Source: CAZOIA01 sp964579675 (lineage in GTDB: Bacteria > Planctomycetota > Phycisphaerae > UBA1845 > PWPN01). Taken from it: a DNA stretch of 16,349 nucleotides. Both the position numbers and the translations under genes were made by a program. Shown here piece after piece: positions 1-10,668 of the stretch. Under the pieces are notes generated by a model. The model saw nothing but the letters and a program-made list of their open reading frames with translations. It was not told where the DNA came from and made no database searches. The DNA lies in NCBI GenBank assembly GCA_964579675.1, contig CAZOIA010000125.1, forward strand, positions 1 to 16,349. The letters run 5' to 3'. Numbering within the stretch: the first letter of the stretch is position 1; the number at the start of each line of letters is the position of its first letter.

Positions 1-154
1 ACAGACCGTCCTTCTCCGGGCGGTAGGTCCGGTAGTTGATCGTCTCCGGCTTCTTGACCTCGCCGAACGACCAACTTCGGATGTCGTTGGGCGAAGCCAG
101 CGAAACCTTGACGCTGCCGTAATCGTTGATCCGGTCGTAAATGCTGTCGGCCAT
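1..154 (-). CDS. rpoC: DNA-directed RNA polymerase subunit beta' (5' part only)
   Basis: This is the beginning of the beta' subunit, which with beta forms the RNA polymerase active-site cleft. Only the first 51 codons lie in the window; the rest, including the zinc-ribbon cysteines and the catalytic NADFDGD loop, is beyond the left edge. The N-terminus MADSIYDRINDYGSVKV, followed by LASPNDIRSWSFGEVKKPET, matches the start of beta' proteins, whose hallmark is the S-P-x-x-I-R-x-W-S-x-G-E-V-x-K-P-E-T-I-N-Y-R-T block. The ATG at 154 is preceded by an AAGGACC-like ribosome binding site. The gene follows rpoB by 52 bp on the same strand, as in almost all bacteria, and no terminator is seen between them. 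Confidence 0.95.
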   Translation of the reverse strand, partial: MADSIYDRINDYGSVKVSLASPNDIRSWSFGEVKKPETINYRTYRPEKDGL

Positions 155-206
155 TTCGTCAGGGTCCTTTGTCCGAGAAAAGGATCACCAGTCGTTCACG
201 TCACAC

Positions 207-3986
<3,780 letters not shown>

Positions 3987-4269
3987 GGAATTGTTTCCTT
4001 TCCTGCAGATCGCACTGGGCCCGTGCACACCGACCGCATCAACGACCACAACCGACCGACCCCAGCGGTCCGGACATTGGCGCCATCCTGCTCCGCCCGC
4101 TCCGGACAAACCCCGGGCTGACGGAGACACACCTTGCTGCTGACTCAGGACTGAAACCCACGCGAGGCCATCCGTTCGACTGGCGGTCCTGTCCGAATCG
4201 GGTCTTGCCGCCCCGACTCGCCGGCCGATCCCGCCTCGCAGCGGAGGGAACAGCTTGGAACCTGTCACG

Positions 4270-4286
4270 GCGGGACAAATTCCCGC
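4270..4286 (-). other. perfect stem-loop between rplL and rpoB
   Basis: The inverted repeat GCGGGA-5 nt-TCCCGC forms a perfect 6-bp GC-rich stem about 85 nt after the rplL stop codon. It is not followed by a U-tract, so it is not a standard intrinsic terminator. A role as an attenuator or processing site is possible from its location between ribosomal protein and RNA polymerase genes. Confidence 0.4.
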
Positions 4287-4306
4287 ATCTCACCCTTGGG
4301 ACCCCC

Positions 4307-4321
4307 GGGAGCCCGTCTCCC
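4307..4321 (-). other. small stem-loop downstream of rplL
   Basis: GGGAG-5 nt-CTCCC gives a perfect 5-bp stem about 50 nt after the rplL stop. No U-tract follows on the minus strand. In a GC-rich gap a stem this short could arise by chance, so function is uncertain. Confidence 0.25.
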
Positions 4322-4371
4322 AAGCCCCTGACACCCCTTGCCCTCTTCTCGCCCAAACCCGTGGGCCGATG

Positions 4372-4788
4372 CTATTTCAATTCGACCGTCGCACCGGTAT
4401 CTTCAAGATCCTTCTTTAGCTTCTCCGCCTCTTCCTTGGGGATCCCCTCCTTGACCGCCTTGGGCGCACCCTCCACCAGCTCCTTCGCTTCCTTCAGGCC
4501 AAGGCTCGTCGCCGCCCGCACCGCCTTGATCACCTGGATTTTTTTGTCGCCGATGCCCTTGAGAACCACGTCGAAGCTGGTCTTCTCTTCGGCGGCTTCA
4601 GCGACCTCTCCGGCCCCGGCAGCCGGACCCGCCATGACCACCGCCCCGCCACCGGCCGGCTCGATGCCGTGCTCTTCCTTCAGGCAATCCACCAGTTCCT
4701 GTGCCTGCTTCAGCGTCAACCCCACGATCTTCTCCGCAAGCTTCCTGGTTTCCGGACTGAACTCCTTCGCAGGTGCTGCTTCTGCCAT
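4372..4788 (-). CDS. rplL: 50S ribosomal protein L7/L12 (bL12)
   Basis: Stalk protein bL12, 138 residues (E. coli 121). It dimerises through its N-terminal domain, binds L10, and recruits translation GTPases such as EF-Tu and EF-G through its C-terminal domain. Visible parts are an N-terminal helical domain (about residues 8-45, ETRKLAEKIVGLTLKQAQEL), an Ala/Gly-rich hinge (about 50-68) and the C-terminal factor-binding domain (about 70-138). The latter contains TSFDVVLKGIGDKKIQVIK, then GLKEAKELVEGAPKAVKEG and the end TGATVELK. The ATG at 4788 is favoured by the start MAEAAPAKEF and a GGAG about 10 nt upstream. The frame is open further upstream to 4965, but that part is not L12-like. It follows rplJ after 207 bp, longer than usual. 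Confidence 0.97.
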   Translation of the reverse strand: MAEAAPAKEFSPETRKLAEKIVGLTLKQAQELVDCLKEEHGIEPAGGGAVVMAGPAAGAGEVAEAAEEKTSFDVVLKGIGDKKIQVIKAVRAATSLGLKEAKELVEGAPKAVKEGIPKEEAEKLKKDLEDTGATVELK

Positions 4789-4860
4789 CTTCACGCAACT
4801 CCGATTCTCGATGCAGCCCGCCAACCGCCTGATAGGTGACGTCCCGGTGACGCCATTTAA

Positions 4861-4873
4861 CCTGCCAGGCAGG
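4861..4873. repeat. palindrome CCTGCCAGGCAGG, copy 1
   Basis: A perfect 6+1+6 palindrome in the rplJ-rplL gap. A near-identical copy (12 of 13 bases, CCTGCCAGGCGGG on the minus strand) occurs at 10337-10349 in the region upstream of nifJ. Function unknown; it could be a dispersed intergenic element, a protein-binding site, or chance in a GC-rich genome. Confidence 0.4.
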
Positions 4874-4924
4874 CCAATCCGCAGCGCCCGGTCAGGCTGC
4901 CGACTACTCTCGTTAACCACGCAG

Positions 4925-4943
4925 GGATCGCAGGAATCCATTC
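4925..4943 (-). repeat. 19-bp direct repeat in rplJ-rplL gap, copy 1
   Basis: On the minus strand this reads GAATGGATTCCTGCGATCC. It matches 17 of 19 bases with 4966-4984, 41 bp away and in the same orientation. Each copy starts with GAATGGATTC, which is itself a short dyad (GAAT-GG-ATTC). It lies in the mRNA between rplJ and rplL. Confidence 0.5.
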
Positions 4944-4965
4944 CCACCCTTCCAAACACGCACAA

Positions 4966-4984
4966 GGACCGCGGGAATCCATTC
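4966..4984 (-). repeat. 19-bp direct repeat in rplJ-rplL gap, copy 2
   Basis: On the minus strand this reads GAATGGATTCCCGCGGTCC, the partner of 4925-4943 (17 of 19 identical). It begins 12 nt after the rplJ stop codon. The flanking bases extend the dyad to CGCG-10 nt-CGCG, so the RNA here could fold into a short hairpin. Confidence 0.5.
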
Positions 4985-4995
4985 GCGCGTGCCTT

Positions 4996-5520
4996 CTACG
5001 CCTCGCCGCCATCCTCCTTCTCGGTGATGGCCCGGAGGCAGCCGGCGAACCGCCCCCCCGGACCCGCCAGACAACCGGCCACCAACCGCGCGGGGCTGCT
5101 GATCAGCATCGCCACCTCGCCCAGTTGCTCGGACCAGCTCTTCATCTTCGCCAACTGCTCGACCTCCAGAATCTCCGGATCGCCGTCGAGAATCCCCTGC
5201 TTCAGCTCGATCGCGGGGTACGTATTCCGCAGGCCAACCAGCGTCCTGGCCACGTCGATGATCGACTCCCCGCCCGTCACCAACGCGCACGGGCCCGCCA
5301 GCGCCCTGCCCAGAGGTCCCAGCGGACCGTTGGCAAGTGCCCGACGCGCAAGGCTGTTCTTGATGATTCGCATACGAAGGTTTCTCGAACGGAGTTCGCC
5401 CCGAAGCCGATTCGTCGAGATCGCATCCAACCCGACCACGCTGACCACGCACGCGCTGTCAACGCCGGCGTAGCACTTCGTGTACTCCCGCGTCATCAAG
5501 TCCTTTACTGGTTTGCTCAT
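4996..5520 (-). CDS. rplJ: 50S ribosomal protein L10 (uL10)
   Basis: Base of the ribosomal stalk, 174 residues, the usual length. It binds 23S rRNA together with L11 and carries L12 dimers on its C-terminal helix. The N-terminal domain is recognisable from MSKPVKDLMTREYTKCYAG and then the RIIKNSLARRAL block (about residues 51-62), which matches the K-N-x-L-x-x-x-A signature of L10. The C-terminal part (ARLVAGCLAGPGGRFAGCL) is the helix region expected to hold L12. The ATG at 5520 has AGAAGG 9 nt upstream. It lies 84 bp after rplA and 207 bp before rplL. In many bacteria L10 or the L10-L12 complex represses this operon by binding the leader RNA. The 84-nt leader here has paired direct repeats, but I cannot recognise a canonical L10 leader. 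Confidence 0.95.
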   Translation of the reverse strand: MSKPVKDLMTREYTKCYAGVDSACVVSVVGLDAISTNRLRGELRSRNLRMRIIKNSLARRALANGPLGPLGRALAGPCALVTGGESIIDVARTLVGLRNTYPAIELKQGILDGDPEILEVEQLAKMKSWSEQLGEVAMLISSPARLVAGCLAGPGGRFAGCLRAITEKEDGGEA

Positions 5521-5541
5521 AGTCTCATGCCTTCTGGCTAC

Positions 5542-5592
5542 TTACCGCCACGTACAGTTCAGCCAGGCCGTCATCTCCAGGCCGTTACCGCC
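5542..5592 (-). repeat. paired short direct repeats in the rplJ leader
   Basis: The 84-nt space between rplA and rplJ contains ACGGCCTGG twice (minus strand, 5577-5585 and 5563-5571). It also contains GGCGGTAA twice, at 5585-5592 and 5542-5549. The GGCGGTAA copies flank the ACGGCCTGG pair. This is where an L10-binding leader would be expected, but a defined fold was not established. Confidence 0.35.
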
Positions 5593-5604
5593 CGATTTAC
5601 CTGA

Positions 5605-6333
5605 TCAACTCACATCCAGCGTGACCGATGGCGTCATCGACGCCGATAGACACACGCGCTTGAGATACTGTCCTTTGGCCGCTTGCGGCCTCGCCTTGCG
5701 AATATGATCGATAAACGCCTCGACGTTCTCCTGCAGGTCCTTGGTCGCAAAGCTCAACTTGCCAACCGGGGCGTGGACGTTCCCGCCTGCGTCGTTGCGA
5801 TACTCCACCTTGCCCGCGGAGTACTCCTTGACCGCCTGGGCGATATCGGGGGTAACCGTCCCGGACTTCGGCGAGGGCATCTTGCCCTGGGGCCCGAGTA
5901 TCCGCCCGAGCTTGCCGACCTTGCCCATCAGGGACGGATGAGCGACGGCCACGTCGAACTCCAGCCAGCCGTCGCTGATTCGCTTGACCAGCTCATCCGC
6001 GCCCACCTCCACCGCACCGGCGGCCTTGGCCGACTCGGCCATCTCCTCCGGGCAGAATGCGATCACCCGCTTGATCTTCCCGATGCCCTTCGGCAGCGAG
6101 ACCGCCCCCCGGATCATCTGGTCGGCCTGCTTCGGGTCGATCCCCAGGTGAAGAACCACCTCCACCGTCTGATCGAATCCCTTCCGCTTGCGAAGCCCCC
6201 TATAGTCCTTCTTATTGGGCTTCGCCCCGCCCATCTCCTTGAGCAGTTCGATCGCCTCGGGGATCGGATGCTGGCGGCCCTTCTCTCGCAACGTGGCCAT
6301 CTGCGTCCGGTACCGGGCACTGCATGTCGGCAT
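5605..6333 (-). CDS. rplA: 50S ribosomal protein L1 (uL1)
   Basis: L1 stalk protein, 242 residues, which binds 23S rRNA at the E site and in many bacteria represses its own operon by binding the mRNA. Recognisable blocks are HPIPEAIELLKEM near the N-terminus, VVLHLGIDPKQADQMIRGAV followed by LPKGIGK, the LMGKVGKLGRILGPQGKMPS signature followed by PKSGTV, and the C-terminal AFIDHIRKARP block. Relative to E. coli L1 there is a basic insertion near residues 36-48 (KPNKKDYRGLRKRKG) before the first conserved strand. The ATG at 6333 was preferred over the in-frame ATG at 6357 because GGGAGG lies 6 nt upstream of it. The gene sits 58 bp downstream of rplK. Confidence 0.95.
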   Translation of the reverse strand: MPTCSARYRTQMATLREKGRQHPIPEAIELLKEMGGAKPNKKDYRGLRKRKGFDQTVEVVLHLGIDPKQADQMIRGAVSLPKGIGKIKRVIAFCPEEMAESAKAAGAVEVGADELVKRISDGWLEFDVAVAHPSLMGKVGKLGRILGPQGKMPSPKSGTVTPDIAQAVKEYSAGKVEYRNDAGGNVHAPVGKLSFATKDLQENVEAFIDHIRKARPQAAKGQYLKRVCLSASMTPSVTLDVS

Positions 6334-6391
6334 AGTCTGCCTCCCACTGCTGTTCACCCGAAACGGGGCCCGTGGTCAGGCCCATCCTTCC

Positions 6392-6820
6392 TTATCCTTC
6401 GACGATTTCGATCCCCATCGACCGCGCCGTTCCCGCGACGATGCGGTCGGCGTGCTCCAGGTCGAAGGCGTTCAAGTCCTTCTGTTTGCGCTCGCTGATC
6501 GTTCGAATCTGCGACCGGGTGACCTTCCCCACCTTCTCCTTGTTCGGGATCCCGCTGCCCTTGGCGATCTGGGCCGCCTCTTTCAGCAGTACCGCCGCCG
6601 GCGGGCTCTTCACCAGAAAAGAGAACGACTTGTCCTTGTAAACCGTGATCTCCACCGGCACCGTCATGCCGTTGAGCGAGGCGGTCTGGGCGTTGAACTG
6701 CTGGACAAACTGCCCGATGTTCACGCCGTGCTGGCCCAAGGCCGGCCCGATCGGTGGAGCTGGTGTCGCTTGACCGCCCGATGCCTGAAGCTTGATCTTG
6801 GTCAGAACCGCTTTGGCCAC
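6392..6820 (-). CDS. rplK: 50S ribosomal protein L11 (uL11)
   Basis: L11, 142 residues and full length, binds the GTPase-associated region of 23S rRNA beside L10 and is needed for factor binding and the stringent response. The N-terminal domain carries the PAPPIGPALGQHGVNIGQF signature (about residues 20-38). The C-terminal rRNA-binding domain ends in ISERKQKDLNAFDLEHADR followed by IVAGTARSMGIEIVEG. The start is a GTG at 6820 (GTG GCC AAA GCG), giving MAKAVLTKIKLQ as in other L11 proteins; there is no ATG alternative. Directly upstream are five tandem octanucleotides GTGAGAAN. They contain AAGG 7 nt before the start and must therefore act as, or overlap, the ribosome binding site. nusG ends 52 bp upstream. 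Confidence 0.97.
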   Translation of the reverse strand: MAKAVLTKIKLQASGGQATPAPPIGPALGQHGVNIGQFVQQFNAQTASLNGMTVPVEITVYKDKSFSFLVKSPPAAVLLKEAAQIAKGSGIPNKEKVGKVTRSQIRTISERKQKDLNAFDLEHADRIVAGTARSMGIEIVEG

Positions 6821-6860
6821 TTTCTCACCTTCTCACTTTCTCACCTTCTCACGTTCTCAC
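6821..6860 (-). repeat. five tandem GTGAGAAN octamers abutting the rplK start
   Basis: On the minus strand the bases between nusG and rplK read GTGAGAAC, GTGAGAAG, GTGAGAAA, GTGAGAAG, GTGAGAAA and then the GTG start codon. The last four units are two exact 16-bp copies (6821-6836 and 6837-6852). The AAGGTGA inside each 16-mer resembles a Shine-Dalgarno sequence. The proximal one has suitable spacing to the start, so the repeat overlaps the translation initiation region. Copy number could change by strand slippage. Confidence 0.9.
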
Positions 6861-6872
6861 CTTGCCGACCGC

Positions 6873-7703
6873 CTACAGCTTCTCCAACTGCCAGTATTCC
6901 ACATCCACGGGGGTTGACCGGCCGAAGATCGTCAGCAGCACCGTGACGATGCCCTTAGACTCGTCCATGCTTTCCACGTTCCCCTCGAAGTTCTGGAACG
7001 AGCCTTCCTTGATCTTGACCCGATCCCCCGGGGCGAACTCCAGCCCGTGCAACGCTGCCTCTTCGTCCGGCTTGGCCGCCGCCACCAACATCATGTCCAC
7101 GTCGTGGTCCCGCATGCTCGTCGGCTTGCCGTCGGAACCGATGAAGTCACCCACCCCCGTCGTCTCCTTCACCAGGAACCAGATGTTCTCCGGAATCGAG
7201 CCGTCCGGGTCTGTCGCCATCTCCACGAACACGTACCCCGGATACAGCTTCTTCTCGATCACCTTCACCTGCCCCGCCTTCATCCGCTTTTCTTTGGCGG
7301 TGGGTACCAGGATTCGGCCAATCCGATCCTCTAGGTCTTCGATGCGAACCTTGCGATCCAGCGCCTCGCGAACCTGGTCTTCCTTGTTGCTCGCCACCCG
7401 CAAGACATACCACTTCATTCCGGGGCGGGTCGGCTCCGGGCCCCCACTGGGCTTCGCCGCGGACTCCGGGGCCGCTGGAGGAGTCGAAGCCGAAGAAGAA
7501 TTCGCCTCTCCGCCCGCTTCTTCACGTTTTTCCTCGCCCCCCTCCTCGCGTTCCTGCTGGGTCTCGGCGGCCACCTCTGGCGTCGAACCCTCCGGCCCTT
7601 CAGTACGGGTCATCGTTTCCCCGGCTGACCCCGCCTGCCCACTGGCTTCAGGCGAGTCCCCGGTCCCCCGCTCGATACCGTCGTCCGTATCCGGCACGCT
7701 CAT
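6873..7703 (-). CDS. nusG: transcription termination/antitermination protein NusG with N-terminal tail
   Basis: NusG binds RNA polymerase, suppresses pausing, and links transcription to Rho or the ribosome. The protein is 276 residues, about 95 longer than E. coli NusG (181). The conserved NGN domain starts at M96 (MKWYVLRVASNKEDQVREAL) and includes KKLYPGYVFVEM. The C-terminal KOW domain is seen in FAPGDRVKIKEGSFQNFEGN and ends in VDVEYWQLEKL. Residues 1-95 are low-complexity, rich in Glu, Gly, Ser, Ala and Pro (for example EREEGGEEKREEAGGE), and probably disordered. The ATG at 7703 overlaps the secE stop as ATGA, a typical coupled start. An internal start at M96 would give a standard-size protein, but it lies far from secE and would leave about 285 bp unexplained. 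rplK follows after 52 bp. Confidence 0.93.
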   Translation of the reverse strand: MSVPDTDDGIERGTGDSPEASGQAGSAGETMTRTEGPEGSTPEVAAETQQEREEGGEEKREEAGGEANSSSASTPPAAPESAAKPSGGPEPTRPGMKWYVLRVASNKEDQVREALDRKVRIEDLEDRIGRILVPTAKEKRMKAGQVKVIEKKLYPGYVFVEMATDPDGSIPENIWFLVKETTGVGDFIGSDGKPTSMRDHDVDMMLVAAAKPDEEAALHGLEFAPGDRVKIKEGSFQNFEGNVESMDESKGIVTVLLTIFGRSTPVDVEYWQLEKL

Positions 7704-8245
7704 GATCCACTTCCGAACAATCGTTCCAGACCCGGAGATGCCTTCAACACCTTGATCGTGCTGAAGAACAACATGAACGCAATGTCCCAGGCAAACAGGA
7801 ACACGCCCAGCACGACCACCGTCACAATCACCACTCTGGTTGAGCGGACAACTTCCTTGCGGGTCGACCACCTCACCTTCTTCATCTCGCCTTCGGTCGC
7901 GATGAAGAAGTCGTTCGACTTGCGGCCGATGCCCGCGATCCAGTACACCAGCACCCCCATCGCCACGATGAAACCGAAGGTGACGCCATACTGCACCGGC
8001 AAGAGGTATTTCGCCTCCAGGCCCAGCGTGCTCAGTTCGTTGAGCAGGAACGCAGCCCCGGTAACGGTCAATACGCCGATCCCGATCGCCGTCCCCAGGC
8101 GCGTGTAATAACCCTGCCCTGGCTTGTAGACCCGCAAAGCGAAGCCGCCGCCTCGCCGCTCCGCCCGCGATCTGCCGACACGCGCTGCGCCGCCAGGTCT
8201 GGTTTCTGCACGCCCCGACCCTTCAGATGCCGCTTCTTGGCTCAC
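7700..8245 (-). CDS. secE: preprotein translocase subunit SecE
   Basis: SecE clamps SecY in the inner-membrane protein translocation channel. This one has 181 residues, much longer than the one-helix forms of about 60 residues. It has three predicted membrane helices at about residues 50-70, 84-106 and 133-158, as in the E. coli type. The conserved SecE hinge FFIATEGEMKKVRWSTRKEV lies just before the last helix. The N-terminal ~40 residues are Arg/Gly/Ala-rich and presumably cytoplasmic. The start is GTG at 8245, supported by GAGAGGA 7 nt upstream. The stop TGA overlaps the nusG ATG (ATGA), the usual secE-nusG pairing. tRNA-Trp lies 82 bp upstream. Confidence 0.93.
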   Translation of the reverse strand: MSQEAASEGSGRAETRPGGAARVGRSRAERRGGGFALRVYKPGQGYYTRLGTAIGIGVLTVTGAAFLLNELSTLGLEAKYLLPVQYGVTFGFIVAMGVLVYWIAGIGRKSNDFFIATEGEMKKVRWSTRKEVVRSTRVVIVTVVVLGVFLFAWDIAFMLFFSTIKVLKASPGLERLFGSGS

Positions 8246-8327
8246 TCGGGATTCCTCTCGCCCTTAATCGAGGTCCTTGGTCGCTGCCCCCGGGCACCGC
8301 TACCAATTGCCATGATAACCCGGCACA

Positions 8328-8400
8328 CAGGAGCGGAGGGACTTGAACCCCCAACCGCCGGTTTTGGAAACCGGTGCTCTGCCAATTGAGCTACGCTCCT
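8328..8400 (-). tRNA. trnW: tRNA-Trp (CCA anticodon)
   Basis: A complete cloverleaf can be drawn: acceptor AGGAGCG/CGCTCCT, D-stem GCTC/GAGC, anticodon stem CCGGT/ACCGG with loop TTCCAAA (anticodon CCA, Trp), and T-stem GGGGG/CCCTC with loop TTCAAGT. The discriminator base is G, as expected for bacterial tRNA-Trp. The 3' CCA is not encoded. A tRNA-Trp between rpmG and secE is a common arrangement in this locus. Confidence 0.97.
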
Positions 8401-8518
8401 AAGAAGCCTCGGCAGGCAATCACTTGAGGTCCACGCACCCCGTCCCCTCGCGATTGACCGTCACCGGCCTTCCGCCCGGGCGTAACCGCAACCAGCCTCA
8501 CCGCACGCTCTGCCCATA

Positions 8519-8685
8519 CTACTTACGCTTGACCTTGTGAACCGTCCGCTTGCGAACTCGGGGACAGTATTTCTTCAACTCCAGCTTCGGTGTCCCACCC
8601 ATCACATTCACGGAGATACGGTAGTTCAGATCGCCGCACTCGGTGCACTGAAGCCAAACGTATTCCCGTTTTGCAGCTTTGGCCA

Positions 8686-8686
<1 letters not shown>
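8519..8686 (-). CDS. rpmG: 50S ribosomal protein L33 (bL33)
   Basis: A 55-residue protein beginning MAKAAKREYVWLQCTECGDL and ending in the basic tail VRKRTVHKVKRK, matching L33 of the large subunit near the E site. In zinc-binding L33 two CxxC pairs hold a zinc ion. Here the first pair is present (C14, C17), but the second is reduced to a single cysteine (KKYCPRVRK, C41), with valine at the position of the fourth cysteine. The start ATG at 8686 overlaps the tuf stop codon by one base (TAATG), so it is probably translated by reinitiation after tuf. tRNA-Trp follows after 118 bp. Confidence 0.95.
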
Positions 8687-9891
<1,205 letters not shown>

Positions 9892-9913
9892 GTAACCAGT
9901 TCCTCCACTCTTG

Positions 9914-9926
9914 TTCGCTATGCGAA
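9914..9926 (-). other. small hairpin just upstream of the tuf ribosome binding site
   Basis: TTCGC-3 nt-GCGAA forms a perfect 5-bp stem a few nucleotides before the GGAGGA of tuf. It could influence initiation or tRNA/mRNA processing, but is short enough to be chance. Confidence 0.3.
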
Positions 9927-9979
9927 TCGCCTATGAACCCGGCCCAGAAACGCCGCCATCTCGACCGCACCAGAGCGAT

Positions 9980-10051
<72 letters not shown>

Positions 10052-10154
10052 GGGCAGTTGGGCATCACCCGCATCGCCCGCCGTCCTGGACCCACCCCTG
10101 TGACTAGCCTACGGACAGACCCCCACCGTGCGCACCCGTCACCGGAGCCCAACT

Positions 10155-10182
10155 ACTATACGCTTTCTGCACCCACTGTCAA
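10155..10182 (-). promoter_or_regulatory. sigma70-type promoter for tRNA-Thr-tuf cluster
   Basis: On the minus strand there is TTGACA (10177-10182, a perfect -35), a 16-bp spacer, then TATAGT (10155-10160, 5 of 6 to TATAAT). Transcription would start near 10148, about 97 nt before tRNA-Thr. It is the best promoter match noticed in the window and is correctly placed to drive tRNA-Thr, tuf and possibly the downstream ribosomal and polymerase genes. Confidence 0.8.
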
Positions 10183-10298
10183 ATCCACTCCTTCAATCAG
10201 ATTCCCTCCCCCGTTTCCGGTCGCCGCCGCCCTTATCTTATCAGGCTACCCATCCCGGTTCCCGCCGGGGATTGCGCCGGTAACAACCTGTCAATAAA

Positions 10299-10351
10299 GG
10301 ACTTGCGCTTCAGGGCCCTGCCTGCTCCTTCAAGTCCCGCCTGGCAGGCAG
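10299..10351. repeat. overlapping inverted repeats upstream of nifJ
   Basis: GGACTTG (10299-10305) pairs perfectly with CAAGTCC (10331-10337). CTGCCTG (10318-10324) pairs with CAGGCAG (10345-10351). The two stems interleave, so they would be mutually exclusive in RNA. A perfect palindrome CAGGGCCCTG sits at 10311-10320, and the second copy of the CCTGCCAGGC-type palindrome lies at 10337-10349. Function unknown. Confidence 0.35.
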
Positions 10352-10604
10352 CAAACCAGCGGCTGAGCATCGGCCGAGCCAGGTCGGCCGGACCAAGGCA
10401 AGATCACAAATCGTCCCCGTTTTTCGGCACGAGGTCGCGGTCCCGTGGCCTGCGGGCGACGGGCCAACCGACCACGTGAGGATGGGAGAAAGCAACCAAG
10501 ACCTGCACGACAGCCAAGTGCGTGCTGACCCGAGCGATCCCGGTACCCTGACATGAACATCAGGCCACTCTACCGTGCGTTTCCTCACGGTATCTCCACT
10601 CCTG

Positions 10605-10621
10605 GAAGAGCGGGGCTCTTC
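10605..10621. other. perfect 7-bp stem-loop in nifJ leader
   Basis: GAAGAGC-GGG-GCTCTTC is a perfect 7-bp stem with a 3-nt loop, about 175 bp before the nifJ start. No T-run follows on either strand, so it is not a standard terminator. It may be an operator (dyad) or an RNA leader hairpin. Confidence 0.45.
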
Positions 10622-10650
10622 GTGCTAGAGTATGCCGAACACGGCGGTAC

Positions 10651-10668
10651 CGGCCCCGTATCGGGCCG
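10651..10668. other. perfect 6-bp stem-loop in nifJ leader
   Basis: CGGCCC-6 nt-GGGCCG, 30 bp downstream of the previous stem-loop and about 128 bp before nifJ. No T-run follows. It may belong to the same leader structure; very GC-rich palindromes can also occur by chance. Confidence 0.35.

Larger units (their letters stand above)
3987..4371 (-). other. long rplL-rpoB intergenic region
   Basis: A 385-bp gap separates rplL from rpoB. I see no gene in it: short open frames exist on both strands but look like translated GC-rich noise. It holds two perfect small stem-loops (4270-4286 and 4307-4321), neither followed by a T-run on the minus strand. In E. coli the corresponding gap carries an attenuator and an RNase III site that adjust RNA polymerase output relative to ribosomal proteins. 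A similar role here is inference from position only. No clear -35/-10 promoter pair was found in it. Confidence 0.5.

Noticed and set aside
3987..4268. Possible 94-codon N-terminal extension of rpoB
   Set aside because: The frame is open, but the sequence does not resemble any beta subunit, and a good ribosome binding site directly precedes the ATG at 3986.
4270..4321. Intrinsic terminator after rplL
   Set aside because: Stems are present but no T-run follows on the transcribed strand, so they were annotated only as stem-loops.
4789..4965. Possible 59-codon N-terminal extension of rplL
   Set aside because: The extension is not L12-like, and it overlaps the direct-repeat region and palindrome; the ATG at 4788 gives a standard L12 N-terminus with a GGAG upstream.
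6821..6860. CRISPR-like array
   Set aside because: Units are only 8 bp, contiguous and without spacers; it is a simple tandem repeat.
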